Shown here: in pieces, positions 44,984 through 55,074 of the stretch | Layout of the letters: each line of letters begins with the position of its first letter | Numbering within the stretch: position 1 is the stretch's first letter | Source: Runella salmonicolor | Lineage (GTDB): Bacteria; Bacteroidota; Bacteroidia; Cytophagales; Spirosomataceae | DNA: 64,000 nucleotides | NCBI RefSeq assembly: GCF_024158025.1 | Contig: NZ_JAMZEL010000001.1 | Coordinates: 1,240,001 to 1,304,000, forward strand | Direction of reading: 5' to 3' | Made by a program: the position numbers and the translations under genes | The notes under the pieces: model-generated | Seen by the model: the letters and a program-made list of their open reading frames with translations, nothing else | The model's database searches: none | Told to the model about the DNA's origin: nothing

Positions 44984-47827
44984 ATGATTCAGAAGCTTTA
45001 CCTCCAATTATTGTTCGTTTTTTTCTCTCTTTACGTATCCGCCCAAAGCGACTTAAAAGCTACCTACCTGCGTTCTGAATACAAAATCAACCCCGTCACC
45101 GACGTGGCTCATCCGCGTTTGAGCTGGGAATTGACCTCGGCGGTTAATAGTCAATACCAAACGGGCTACCAAATTCTGGTGGCGTCTTCCATTACCCTTC
45201 TGGAGGAAGGAAAAGCAGATTTATGGGACACCAAAAAAGTCACGGGCAACGCCACCTCCCAAATCGAATACGCAGGAAGACCACTTGAATCACGGCAGAT
45301 TTGCTTTTGGAAAGTCCGCAGTTGGGACAAGAAAAACCAACCCGGACCATGGAGCGCTCCCGCTACTTGGGAAATGGGTTTATTGCAAAAAAATGACTGG
45401 AAAGCCGATTTCATTGGTCTCAATCTGAATCATTTAGGTAAAGGTAAAGAGTACCATTTGCCACCTGCCCCCTATCTAAGAAAAGATGTCGAAATAAAAG
45501 GTGTCGTAAAAAAAGCAAGGTTGTACGTGACAGCGCTAGGTTTGTATGAATTTCAAATCAATGGCAAGAAAATCGGTAGAGATTATCTCACTCCCGGCTG
45601 GACCGACTACAACAAACGCCTTTATTATCAAACCTTTGACGTAAGCAAAGAACTCCGACCCGGCAAAAACGCCTTGGGTTCTATCATTTCTTACGGTTGG
45701 TATGCTGGGTATTTGGGCTATGCTTTGTTGGTTAGAAATCCCGTTGTGAAAAACTTTTACGGCGACGTGCCTGTCCTAAAAGCCCAATTGGAAATTGAAT
45801 ACACCAACGGTCAAAAAGAAATAATTGCGACTGATAATACGTGGAAAGCCAACTACGGCCCCATCGTAGAATCGGATATTCTGAACGGGGAAGTCTACGA
45901 CGCAACCAAAGAGCTAACGGGGTGGAATCAACCCAATTATAATGAGGCGACTTGGAAAAAAGCGATTACCATTTCGGATAAAACCGAGCGCCAACTTCAA
46001 GTTTACCCAGGCGACCCCGTACAAGAAGTGGCCAGACTAACGCCAAAAAATAGTAAGCAAATGGGCAAAAATGCCTATTTGGTGGACATGGGGCAAAACT
46101 TCGCGGGGCTGATTCGTATCCGATTCAAAGCCGCCAAAGGCGATTCTATCCTTTTTAGATTCGGTGAAATGCTCTATCCTGATGGTAAACTCATGACCGA
46201 AAACCTGCGCAAAGCGCGGGGTACCGACCTGTACATCGCCAAAGGCGACCCCAACGGCGAAATCTATGAACCGCGCTTTACCTACCACGGTTTTCAGTAC
46301 GTGCAAATCGAAGGCTTGAAGTACGCACCGGGAATGCAGGACATTGTGGGCATCGTGCTATCATCGGCCACGCCCAAAGCGGGGACGTTTGAAACCGACA
46401 ACGCTTTTGTTAACCAACTGTATCACAACATCATCTGGACACAGCAGTCTAATTATCTGGAAGTTCCGACCGACTGCCCGCAGCGCGACGAGCGCTTGGG
46501 CTGGACAGGCGACGCCCAAGCCTACGTCAAAAGTGCCACCCTCAACAACGACATTGCCGCCTTTGGCACCAAATGGGTGGTGGATTTGAACGACGCCCAA
46601 CTCGCCAACGGTGCGTATCCCGTCTACGCCCCAGCTCCTTCGGTGCGCGTCACCGACACATACTCGCCGGGATGGATGGAAGCGGGTATCATTTATCCGT
46701 ACCAAATTTTTAGGTCTTATGGCGATACCAAAATCATCAAAGCACACTGGACCGAAATGAAGAAATTCATGCAGTTTTTGGAAACAAAAAGCAAAGGTGA
46801 GTACGTGTTTAAGGAAACTGCGTTTGCCGAAGTTGACCCCAAAGGCGGCTTTGGCGATTGGCTGAGCGTGGGCAAAAAAACACCGCCCGATATGCTGGCT
46901 ACGATGTATTATGCGTATTCGGCCAGCTTGATGCAAGAAATGGCCTCCGCCATCGGCGATGAAAAAGAGGCAGCCCATTTTAAAGAAGTATTCGCCAAAG
47001 TTAAAGCGGCTTTCTTGAAACATTACACCAACGCCGAAGGCAAATTTATCTGCAACGCCGCTGCTTACGGCAATGGAAAAGGCTACGTTGACGGAGAAAT
47101 GGGCTTTGAAGGCCACACTCAAACGGCCTACGCCAACGCCATTTTTATGAATCTTTTGGACAGCACGCATACCCTAAAAGCCGCCAAATGGCTGAATGAA
47201 TTGGTAGTCAATAATGGCAATAAACTAACAACGGGCTTTTTGGGCGTTCGGCCCATGCTTCCAGCACTTTCGGCAACAGGCAACAGCGAAACCGCTTATA
47301 AGCTATTGTTTCAAAAAGAATACCCGTCGTGGGGTTTTGAGATTGCCAACGGAGCCAATACAATTTGGGAACGCTGGAACAGTTTCACGCGTGAAGGCGG
47401 TTTTCCTGCGGGCATGAACTCCTTCAATCACTACGCCTTTGGGTCGATTTGCGAATGGATGTTTGAAAACATGGCGGGCATCAAAGAGACCTCGCCCGGC
47501 TTCAAAAACTTCCTTATTCAACCCGAAGTTATGGCTCCTAATATCAATTCATTAAGGGCTACACACCGTTCCATCAACGGCACCATCGTTTCGGCTTGGC
47601 AAAAAAAGGGAGATATTATTACGATGACTCTTGAGGTGCCCGTCAACACCACGGCTACGATTTGTCTACCGCCAACCCCAACAAACTACATTATTTTTAA
47701 TGGCAAAGCCCTTGCCGCCACGGCCGTAAAGTCCAAGTTGGTAGGTCGTCGGGAGTTAAATACAGTTACGGTGGGCTCAGGAAAATACGTTCTTACTTAT
47801 AAAAAATCGGCTTTGTCGGGATTTTAA
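44984..47827 (+). CDS. Secreted GH78 alpha-L-rhamnosidase
   Basis: 947 residues with a signal peptide ending YVSAQ. An N-terminal fibronectin-like domain (about 22-135), two beta-sandwich modules typical of Bac_rhamnosid_N (about 165-345), and an (alpha/alpha)6 barrel (about 465-830) follow, ending in a beta domain. The catalytic signature DCPQRDERLGWTGD is at 497-510 with the general acid E503. It releases terminal alpha-L-rhamnose. It precedes the sigma/FecR/SusCD locus on the same strand, separated by repeats and a terminator, so it is probably a separately transcribed member of the same rhamnose-directed set. Confidence 0.95.
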   Translation: MIQKLYLQLLFVFFSLYVSAQSDLKATYLRSEYKINPVTDVAHPRLSWELTSAVNSQYQTGYQILVASSITLLEEGKADLWDTKKVTGNATSQIEYAGRPLESRQICFWKVRSWDKKNQPGPWSAPATWEMGLLQKNDWKADFIGLNLNHLGKGKEYHLPPAPYLRKDVEIKGVVKKARLYVTALGLYEFQINGKKIGRDYLTPGWTDYNKRLYYQTFDVSKELRPGKNALGSIISYGWYAGYLGYALLVRNPVVKNFYGDVPVLKAQLEIEYTNGQKEIIATDNTWKANYGPIVESDILNGEVYDATKELTGWNQPNYNEATWKKAITISDKTERQLQVYPGDPVQEVARLTPKNSKQMGKNAYLVDMGQNFAGLIRIRFKAAKGDSILFRFGEMLYPDGKLMTENLRKARGTDLYIAKGDPNGEIYEPRFTYHGFQYVQIEGLKYAPGMQDIVGIVLSSATPKAGTFETDNAFVNQLYHNIIWTQQSNYLEVPTDCPQRDERLGWTGDAQAYVKSATLNNDIAAFGTKWVVDLNDAQLANGAYPVYAPAPSVRVTDTYSPGWMEAGIIYPYQIFRSYGDTKIIKAHWTEMKKFMQFLETKSKGEYVFKETAFAEVDPKGGFGDWLSVGKKTPPDMLATMYYAYSASLMQEMASAIGDEKEAAHFKEVFAKVKAAFLKHYTNAEGKFICNAAAYGNGKGYVDGEMGFEGHTQTAYANAIFMNLLDSTHTLKAAKWLNELVVNNGNKLTTGFLGVRPMLPALSATGNSETAYKLLFQKEYPSWGFEIANGANTIWERWNSFTREGGFPAGMNSFNHYAFGSICEWMFENMAGIKETSPGFKNFLIQPEVMAPNINSLRATHRSINGTIVSAWQKKGDIITMTLEVPVNTTATICLPPTPTNYIIFNGKALAATAVKSKLVGRRELNTVTVGSGKYVLTYKKSALSGF

Positions 47828-47830
47828 TCA

Positions 47831-47930
47831 ATTGTGCATCAGGATTTGAGAATCCTGATGCACAATTCAGAATCCTGATGCACAATTCAGAATCCTGACG
47901 CACACTTCAGAATCCTGACGCACATTTATC
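47831..47930. repeat. Inverted copy plus four tandem 20-bp repeats
   Basis: Four direct copies of AATCCTGAYGCACAnTTCAG start at 47851, 47871, 47891 and 47911 (the last one diverging at its end). An inverted copy precedes them at 47831-47846 and forms a perfect 16-bp stem with the first direct copy around a 4-base loop. It begins 4 bases after the GH78 stop. Confidence 0.9.
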
Positions 47931-47939
47931 TTTTTCATT

Positions 47940-47972
47940 AAAGCGCCTTTGATTGAATGAAGGCGCTTTTTT
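47940..47972 (+). terminator. Rho-independent terminator after GH78 repeats
   Basis: Perfect stem AAAGCGCCTT / AAGGCGCTTT (47940-47949, 47960-47969) with a 10-base loop and a run of six T residues. Confidence 0.88.
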
Positions 47973-48084
47973 GGTTAAAAAAGCGCTGGTTTCAACAAAA
48001 ACATAAAATTATTTAAAGAATTTTTAAAATCATTTAGGGATTTTGGTTAGCTAATTGACTATACAAGTACGACCGTATTTTGAG

Positions 48085-48642
48085 ATGAAGCACCGCAACC
48101 TAACAGATGAGCAATTGGTAGATTTTCTAAAAAGTGGCGACCAATCTGCTTTTGAAGAAATCTATAACCGCTATTGGTACAAGCTATTGGGCATTGCATA
48201 CCACGAAACGGGAACCCGTGAAGAAGCTGAAGAATTGGTGCAAGACCTGTTTGAGCGGATTTGGCATAAGCGCCAAGAGAGCATCATCCGACATTTGAGT
48301 GCTTATTTGGTGGTATCAATCAAGTATCTGGCTACCAACTACGTAAAGTCGCAGATTACGCAGCGAAAATTTCAGGAGTATTTGATTTTCAACGAAATAC
48401 GCCAATCCTACGTCACCGATGAAAGCGTTCAATTTGCCGATTTGTCGAAAGCCGTAGAAGAAGCAATGAAGAAATTACCCGAAAAAAGTGTCGAGATATT
48501 CAAGATGAGCCGATTTGAAAACCAATCCGTCAAAGCCATTGCGCAGCAGTTGAATCTGTCGGAAAAAGCCGTGGAATACCACATCACCAAATCGCTCAAA
48601 GTCTTGAAAGAGCAGTTAAAAGCCTATTATTCTGACAATTAA
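48085..48642 (+). CDS. ECF-type RNA polymerase sigma factor
   Basis: 185 residues from the ATG at 48085; a TTG at 48055 would add ten residues unlike the family. Region 2 (about 15-85) has SAFEEIYNRYWYKLLGIAY and AEELVQDLFERIW; region 4 (about 120-180) has LPEKSVEIFKMSRFENQSVKAIAQQLNLSEKAVEYHI, the -35-binding helix-turn-helix. This Bacteroidota ECF type works with the FecR anti-sigma factor encoded 32 bases downstream, and both are tied to the STN-containing SusC after them. Confidence 0.95.
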   Translation: MKHRNLTDEQLVDFLKSGDQSAFEEIYNRYWYKLLGIAYHETGTREEAEELVQDLFERIWHKRQESIIRHLSAYLVVSIKYLATNYVKSQITQRKFQEYLIFNEIRQSYVTDESVQFADLSKAVEEAMKKLPEKSVEIFKMSRFENQSVKAIAQQLNLSEKAVEYHITKSLKVLKEQLKAYYSDN

Positions 48643-48674
48643 TATCCTCCCATTTCTTCACAATCGACTAACCA

Positions 48675-49685
48675 ATGAACCAATACGAATTTAATCAATT
48701 ACTGGAAAAATACCTCGCGGGCGAGTGCAGCCCCGACGAAGAAAGGCTGGTACATGAATGGCAGGAAAATACGCTCAAAACCAATACGTTAATTCTGAGC
48801 GAACCCGAACAGATAAGTGTCAAAAAACGCCTTTGGCAACGCATCACAGAAGCCGTTTTTGAGGAAACAGCAATACGCCCTTTCTACAAAGCACAATGGT
48901 TTCAATGGGCGGCGGCCGCTTCTGTGGCCATCGTTTTGGGTGGTGGATGGTTTCTTTCTCAGCCAACTAAATTTAACAAAAACCCTATCACTCACACCCT
49001 CCAAACTCCGCACGGTATTGAGGTTAAAAATACGGCAGCCAATCCGCGACAAATCCACTTGGAAGACGGTAGTGTGGTGATTTTGAAAGCCAACAGCAGC
49101 GTGACCTATCCAGAGCATTTTGGCAAGCAGAGTCGGAGTGTATTTTTAAGAGGAGAAGCTTTTTTCAACGTTAAACGTGACCCAACCAAGCCATTTGTCG
49201 TTCATGCCGGCGAGCTGGTGACGGAGGTTTTAGGAACTAGTTTTACGGTCAAATCGTACGAAGATGCCCAATCCATTGAAGTGTTGGTGGCCACGGGACG
49301 CGTATCGGTCTACGAAAACTCTGCCAAACCGACCCAACAACGTAACGGCCTGATTTTGACGCCCAATCAGAAAATCATCTTTGACAAAGTTTCTCGAAAA
49401 CTAACCCCGAGTATTGTTGAAAAACCCGTTGTGATTCAGCCTCCGACGCATCCCACCACCTTTATTTTTGACGAAACCCCGTTGCCCAACGTGCTTAAAA
49501 AACTGGAAAATGCCTATGGACTTCAGATTATCATAGAAAACCAGATGCTGAGCCAGTGCGTGTTTACGGCCGATTTGAACGAACTGCCCCTCCGTACGCA
49601 GCTTGATTTGATTTGCAAATCGGTCAATGCCTCTTATGAGCAACGCGGCACGAGCATTTTTATTAATGGGGAGGGATGTAAATGA
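48675..49685 (+). CDS. FecR-family anti-sigma factor
   Basis: 336 residues. A cytoplasmic N-terminus (1-74) should bind the sigma factor. A single membrane helix (about 75-95, WFQWAAAASVAIVLGGGWF) follows, then a periplasmic FecR domain (about 110-210, with IHLEDGSVVILKANSSVTYPEHF). A C-terminal STN-like DUF4974 domain (about 260-334) ends the protein. It relays the state of the outer-membrane SusC to the sigma factor. Confidence 0.95.
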   Translation: MNQYEFNQLLEKYLAGECSPDEERLVHEWQENTLKTNTLILSEPEQISVKKRLWQRITEAVFEETAIRPFYKAQWFQWAAAASVAIVLGGGWFLSQPTKFNKNPITHTLQTPHGIEVKNTAANPRQIHLEDGSVVILKANSSVTYPEHFGKQSRSVFLRGEAFFNVKRDPTKPFVVHAGELVTEVLGTSFTVKSYEDAQSIEVLVATGRVSVYENSAKPTQQRNGLILTPNQKIIFDKVSRKLTPSIVEKPVVIQPPTHPTTFIFDETPLPNVLKKLENAYGLQIIIENQMLSQCVFTADLNELPLRTQLDLICKSVNASYEQRGTSIFINGEGCK

Positions 49686-49983
49686 GTTTTGAGGAGTGGG
49701 GAGTCAGAAGCAGCAAGACCGAAGTAGGAGGTAAGAAATAAGAAGTATGAATAATCAATTCATGTTTATTGTGTCAAGATTTTTTGATGAATAACGAATA
49801 ACAATTAACCAATAACGGTGGCTTGCCGCCAAGTACCAAAAAAGCCGACAATGTTGCGAGCATTGTCGGCTTGGAGTGACCCGCAGCCGAATTGGCGTTC
49901 GGTTGGCAATGATTCATGCGTGCACGAAACGTAGCCTTGCGGGGGAGTTTTTGCCCTTTTCAAACCAAAAACATGTTAAAATT
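49686..49983. other. Intergenic gap between fecR-type gene and SusC with a minus-oriented hairpin
   Basis: A 12-bp perfect stem, AAGCCGACAATG (49842-49853) and its complement (49861-49872), lies 112 bases before the SusC start. The T-rich side is on the minus strand (TTTTTTGG after the stem). No minus-strand gene ends here, so it may act as a leader structure or bidirectional barrier for SusC transcripts. The rest of the gap shows nothing else. Confidence 0.6.
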
Positions 49984-52900
49984 ATGCAAAAAAATGTACG
50001 AACCAAAGCGTTCTTACTCAAAGCGATGAGAATGACGGTTACCCAATTTCTGCTACTGGTCGCTTTTTGCGGATTAGCCAGTGCCCGCGACACAAAAGCC
50101 CAAGAAGTGCTCAACACCTCCGTTTCGCTCAAAATCGAATCGGTCGAAATTAAGCGGGTTTTTAATACGATTGAGAAACAGGCAAATATCAAGTTTGTCT
50201 ACAGTCCCAATGCCATCCGGTCCGACCAAAAAGTATCATTGAGTATGACCAATAAGCTTTCTGAAGTATTGAGAGAGCTGCTTACCCCCCTCAATATTTC
50301 GTACGAAGTGGTCGGAACGCGCATTTTGTTACGCAAAAAACTGCCCGAAAAATCAGCCTCCATCGACGAAATATCGGTCCCCATCCCAAACGCAATCGAG
50401 CCTCAGGAGCAGGTTATCAAAGGCAAAGTAACCGACGCTGAAAAAAACGAAGGGCTACCGGGCGTGAGTATTTTGTTGAAAGGAACCCAAAAAGGAACAT
50501 CAACCAACGCCAACGGAGAGTTTTCGCTCGCCGTACCTGACAATAACGCCGTATTGGTATTCAGTTTTGTAGGCTACGAGCCGCAGGAAATAGTAGTGGG
50601 AAGCCGTACCCAAATCAATATCAGCCTCAAAACTGACACCAAGGCATTGGGTGAGGTAGTGGTGGTGGGCTATGGCACCCAACGCGCCAAAGATGTGACG
50701 GGCTCGGTAGCCACGATTAATCAAACCACCATTAAAGACTTGCCCGTATCGAGCATTGACCAAAAAATGATTGGGCAAGTAGCAGGGGTTCAAATACAGC
50801 AACTATCGGGCGCGCCCGGTGGGGGTACTTCCGTAAGAATCCGTGGTAGCGGTTCACTTGGTGCGGGAAATGAACCCTTGTACGTGGTTGATGGAATGCC
50901 TTATGCCGCAGGATTGAATCAAAATTTTAATCCTCTCCTACTGATTAACCCCAACGACATCGAGTCAATCTCCATCTTGAAAGATGCCTCTTCTACGGCC
51001 ATTTACGGCTCACGCGGGGCCAACGGGGTGATTATGATTACGACCAAAAAAGGCCAATACAATCGCCTTCAAGTCAATGTATCTTCTATGAGAGGGGTAC
51101 AGCAGGTTCCCCAAAAAGGCAGACCTAATTTGATGAATCAGCAAGAATTTGCTGATTTGCAGCGCAATAAAATTGACATTGCCGTTCGGCGCGCCGAAAA
51201 CAGAGCCGCTACCATCAATGACTACCCCGTTGAATATCAAAACCCAAGTTCATTGGTAGGTGACGGCACCGATTGGTATGATTTACTGCTCCAAACTGCC
51301 CCGATTCAAGACCATACCGTGAGTATTCAAAAAGGTACGCAGGATTCTCGTATGAATTTCAGTATGGGGTATTATAAACAAGAGGGTGTTTTGCGCTACA
51401 CAGGCGTAGAGCGGTACAGTGCCAATCTGGGCATTGAGTCCAATTTGAGCAAGCAGGTTACCGTGGGAGTATCGCTCCAACCTACGCTTATCAACCAAAA
51501 TCGGACCAACACCAATTCAAGTCGTGAAGACGTAATTGGGGTAGCCAACTGGGCAAACCCAGTCATGAGCCCGTACGATGCCAACGGGCACCTTATCCCC
51601 TATATTCGCTCGCCACAGAGCAAATACCACTCGGCGTGGAGCTTTGCCAATCCGCTTTTTGTGTTGCGAGAAACTACCCAATTACAGCAACAGTTTCAGA
51701 ACCTCGGTTCGGCCTATTTGGAATGGGAGATTACGCCCGATTTAAGAGCAAAATCGTCGCTCAATACCATTTGGGCAACTTCTAAATTTAACCAATTCAC
51801 GCCAAGTACCGTGGGTGCGTCCAATATTCCACCCGTTGCCGGAACGGGGCGGTCGAGCAATTCGAGGGGCGACAGTTTCAACTGGCTACTCGAAAATACA
51901 CTTACTTACAACAAAACGATTCAGAAACATCGGTTGAACGCCCTGTTGGGTTATACTACACAGAAAGACCGCTCCAATGCCATCAATCTCAACGCCAGCC
52001 CTTACCCTAACGACCTGATTCAGACCATCAACGCGGCACAGGCCATCGGAAGTTGGGGAGAAAGTCAACAGGAGTGGAGCATTATTTCTTACTTAGGACG
52101 ACTCAATTATTCTTTCGACGATAAATATTTACTTACCGCTACCTTCCGTTCTGATGGTTCTTCTCGTTTTGGCGCAAAAAACAGGTACGCTACTTTCCCT
52201 TCTATCGCCGCCGCTTGGCGTATTTCCGAAGAAGATTTTTTGAAAGACAACAAAGTACTGAACAACCTCAAGTTAAGGGCCAGTTATGGCAGAAGCGGCA
52301 ATAACAACATTGGGAATTATTCGCACTTGGCCGCCATCAACCCCGGCGCGTATGTCTTCGGAAACACCCAAGTTTCGGCTTCTTTCGTGGGGTTATCCAA
52401 TCCTTTTTTGACGTGGGAAGAATCTCAACAAATTGATGTGGGGTTGGATGCCGAATTTTTCAACAACCGCCTTTCTTTGATTGTAGATTTTTACAATAAA
52501 AAGAGCAAAAACATGCTCCTCAACGACGTCATCCCTGCCATTACGGGTTTCAATTCACAGATTGTTAATAAAGGAAACGTGCGAAACCGAGGCGTTGAAA
52601 TTTCACTCGGAGGAACACCCCTAGCGGGACCGTTTAATTGGGACTTTAATTTGAATGTCGCATTCAATCGTAATATGGTACTTTCTCTAAATGAAAACGG
52701 GGATCGGATTTTATCAGGAAACAACGACAACAATCCCACCCACATTACGGTGGTAGGAAAGCCCATCGGTCAATTCTTTGGGTTTATTGCCGACGGCGTT
52801 TATACCGCCGAAGACATCGCCAATCCCAACATCGTCAAAACTGCACAGGTCTATGAGGGGAATTCTAAATACAGGGATATCAACGGCGACGGTGTTATCA

Positions 52901-53451
52901 ACGACTTTTTGGATTATACCATGCTCGGCAACCCTCATCCCGACTTTATTTTTGGCTTCTCAAACAACTTCTCTTACAAAAGATTTACCTTGGGAGTCAT
53001 CATGAACGGCCAAAAGGGAGGCCAAGTAATGAACGGATTGCGGCAGTCAACCGACAATTTACAGGGTTTTTTCAACGTAAATAAAGAGTTTGTAAACCGC
53101 TGGAGAAGTGCCGAGAACCCCGGCGACGGAATGCTTTACGGCGTGCCTAAACTAACGCCAAGCTGGGGGCACCGCGTCAACAGCCGTTGGGTAGAAGATG
53201 CTTCTTTCCTCCGCGTTTCCAATCTCTCCCTTGGGTATTCGCTTCCCGAAGGCTTGGTCAAAAAAACGGGTTTTGTCAACAGTTGCCGTTTTTATTTTAC
53301 GGTACAAAACTTGGCCATGTTTACCAACTACACAGGCGCTAATCCCGAAGCACAGTCCAGAGACATTAACAATACGCTTTCACCAGGCTTTGATATGTCA
53401 TCTTATCCACTTGCGCGAACTACTTCAGTGGGCCTGAATTTATCCTTCTAA
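49984..53451 (+). CDS. SusC/RagA-family TonB-dependent transducer with STN domain
   Basis: 1155 residues from the ATG at 49984; an open frame continues upstream, but the signal peptide (ending TKAQ) fits this start. After it come an STN secretin/TonB signalling domain (about 40-110, LNTSVSLKIESVEIKRVF... ILLRKK), a carboxypeptidase-like domain (about 130-215), LGEVVVVGYG, a plug with RIRGSGSLGAGNEPLYVVDG and KDASSTAIYGSRGANGV, and a barrel ending LNLSF. The STN domain marks it as the sensor that contacts FecR. It transports a glycan of the rhamnose-containing locus. Confidence 0.96.
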   Translation: MQKNVRTKAFLLKAMRMTVTQFLLLVAFCGLASARDTKAQEVLNTSVSLKIESVEIKRVFNTIEKQANIKFVYSPNAIRSDQKVSLSMTNKLSEVLRELLTPLNISYEVVGTRILLRKKLPEKSASIDEISVPIPNAIEPQEQVIKGKVTDAEKNEGLPGVSILLKGTQKGTSTNANGEFSLAVPDNNAVLVFSFVGYEPQEIVVGSRTQINISLKTDTKALGEVVVVGYGTQRAKDVTGSVATINQTTIKDLPVSSIDQKMIGQVAGVQIQQLSGAPGGGTSVRIRGSGSLGAGNEPLYVVDGMPYAAGLNQNFNPLLLINPNDIESISILKDASSTAIYGSRGANGVIMITTKKGQYNRLQVNVSSMRGVQQVPQKGRPNLMNQQEFADLQRNKIDIAVRRAENRAATINDYPVEYQNPSSLVGDGTDWYDLLLQTAPIQDHTVSIQKGTQDSRMNFSMGYYKQEGVLRYTGVERYSANLGIESNLSKQVTVGVSLQPTLINQNRTNTNSSREDVIGVANWANPVMSPYDANGHLIPYIRSPQSKYHSAWSFANPLFVLRETTQLQQQFQNLGSAYLEWEITPDLRAKSSLNTIWATSKFNQFTPSTVGASNIPPVAGTGRSSNSRGDSFNWLLENTLTYNKTIQKHRLNALLGYTTQKDRSNAINLNASPYPNDLIQTINAAQAIGSWGESQQEWSIISYLGRLNYSFDDKYLLTATFRSDGSSRFGAKNRYATFPSIAAAWRISEEDFLKDNKVLNNLKLRASYGRSGNNNIGNYSHLAAINPGAYVFGNTQVSASFVGLSNPFLTWEESQQIDVGLDAEFFNNRLSLIVDFYNKKSKNMLLNDVIPAITGFNSQIVNKGNVRNRGVEISLGGTPLAGPFNWDFNLNVAFNRNMVLSLNENGDRILSGNNDNNPTHITVVGKPIGQFFGFIADGVYTAEDIANPNIVKTAQVYEGNSKYRDINGDGVINDFLDYTMLGNPHPDFIFGFSNNFSYKRFTLGVIMNGQKGGQVMNGLRQSTDNLQGFFNVNKEFVNRWRSAENPGDGMLYGVPKLTPSWGHRVNSRWVEDASFLRVSNLSLGYSLPEGLVKKTGFVNSCRFYFTVQNLAMFTNYTGANPEAQSRDINNTLSPGFDMSSYPLARTTSVGLNLSF

Positions 53452-53467
53452 AAAAACGACTTTTAAC

Positions 53468-54946
53468 ATGAAAAAAATCATATATGTGCTGGCACTCTCC
53501 CTGATGACAGGCTGCACCAACAAGTTTCTGGAACTCTATCCTAAATCAACCCTCAACGAAGGGAATTTTTACCAAACAGAGGTAGAATACACCCTTTTGG
53601 CCAACGGCTGCTACGTTCCTTTGCGTGATAATGAAAAAAACAACCACTGGATTTTGGCCGAGTTAATTTCTGATAACGCAAGTTTTCAAAACAACGTCCG
53701 AACGGGGGAAGCCTCGCGGGGAGTCATTGACCAATTCATTTTAGTAGGTGACAATATCGCCTTTTCGGCCTTTTGGAACCTCTCATACAACGGCATTACG
53801 CGTTGTAATAAATTACTGAGTGAATTGGATCGGGAAGGCGTAAATTGGTCGAAACTATCTTTCAAAGAACGTTGTGCGGGCGAAGCCCTCTTTTTACGGT
53901 CGCTGTATTATTTTAACCTTGTTCGACAGTTTGGCGGAGTACCTTTGGTTTTAGCCCCCACCACTTCGCAAGAAGCAGTGGACATTAAGCGCTCAACGGA
54001 AGCGCAGGTGTATGACAGTATTATCAGTGATTTAAAACAGGCCGCCGAGCGTTTTGCCAAAGCCAAGGATGTGGAAGAAGTAGGCCGGGCCAATGAAATG
54101 TCGGCCCTGTCGCTGTTGGGCAAAGTGTATCTCACCCTTGGCAAGTATGCCGAAGCCGAACAAACCCTGAAAACCGTCATTAATTCGGGGAAATACGCCC
54201 TTTTACCCAATTACGCCGACCTTTTCAATCCGGCCAAAAAGGACTTCAAAGAAACCATCTTTGCGGTTCAGTATTCAGAAAACAGTGCTGAACTCGCCAA
54301 CCGATTCATCTTTCTGTTTGCCCCGCATACTTCGGGGGGAGCCGTTACGAATCGCCCTAATATCAACATCGTAGGCGCGGGTTGGAATCAACCTACCGAC
54401 GATTTAATCAACGCTTTTGAGGCAGGAGATACCCGCAAAGCGGTTTCGATTGGCTTTTGGAATGGACTGGACTGGGATAATGTCGTACGTCCTATCGCCT
54501 ATTGTGCCAAATACAAAGCGCCTATTTCTGCCCCTGACGACCGTTGTGGCGACAATTTTCCTGTGTTACGTTACTCGGACGTCTTGCTAATGTACGCCGA
54601 AGCGCTCAATGAACTAAGCCGTACGGGCGAAGCCATTCCTTACGTTCAGCAAGTGCGAACTCGGGCAGGTCTCACCGCCCCGTTGGGCGCATTGGGCAAA
54701 GAAGCCCTAAAAACGCTCATCGCCAAAGAGCGTCAGGTAGAGTTTTGTTTTGAAAACCAACGTTGGTACGACCTCAAGCGTACTGGCAAGGCCGTTGAAG
54801 TAATGACCGCCCACGGCATTCGCGAAAAAGCCAAAAAGACATTTCTTTATCCCGAAGGCTATACTTTGACCCCCAATAAACTACTTGCACCCATTCCAGT
54901 CAATGAGGTCTCCATCAATAAGTTAACTCAGAATCCGGGATATTGA
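53468..54946 (+). CDS. SusD/RagB-family lipoprotein (rhamnose locus)
   Basis: 492 residues. Lipobox MTGC (Cys at 16) follows a short hydrophobic stretch, then TNKFLELYPKSTLNEGNFY. The C-terminal KERQVEFCFENQRWYDLKRTGK motif is family-typical. It begins 16 bases after the SusC stop. Confidence 0.95.
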   Translation: MKKIIYVLALSLMTGCTNKFLELYPKSTLNEGNFYQTEVEYTLLANGCYVPLRDNEKNNHWILAELISDNASFQNNVRTGEASRGVIDQFILVGDNIAFSAFWNLSYNGITRCNKLLSELDREGVNWSKLSFKERCAGEALFLRSLYYFNLVRQFGGVPLVLAPTTSQEAVDIKRSTEAQVYDSIISDLKQAAERFAKAKDVEEVGRANEMSALSLLGKVYLTLGKYAEAEQTLKTVINSGKYALLPNYADLFNPAKKDFKETIFAVQYSENSAELANRFIFLFAPHTSGGAVTNRPNINIVGAGWNQPTDDLINAFEAGDTRKAVSIGFWNGLDWDNVVRPIAYCAKYKAPISAPDDRCGDNFPVLRYSDVLLMYAEALNELSRTGEAIPYVQQVRTRAGLTAPLGALGKEALKTLIAKERQVEFCFENQRWYDLKRTGKAVEVMTAHGIREKAKKTFLYPEGYTLTPNKLLAPIPVNEVSINKLTQNPGY

Positions 54947-55074
54947 GACGAATCACAAACAACCACAGAAATTATAAAGTAAAATCAATATTTTCTCTGT
55001 GGCTCTCAATTTTAAACTCTTTGGTCCTCTGTGTAATCTCCATTTGAAGATTTACCTTTTACCTGAAACTATTT

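Noticed and set aside
47851..47930. Tandem 20-bp units considered as a CRISPR array
   Set aside because: Units abut with no spacers and no cas genes are present.
54963..55002. Inverted CCACAGA/TCTGTGG between SusD and the sulfatase gene
   Set aside because: Only 7 bp with a long AT loop and no T-run; too weak to call a terminator or regulatory site.
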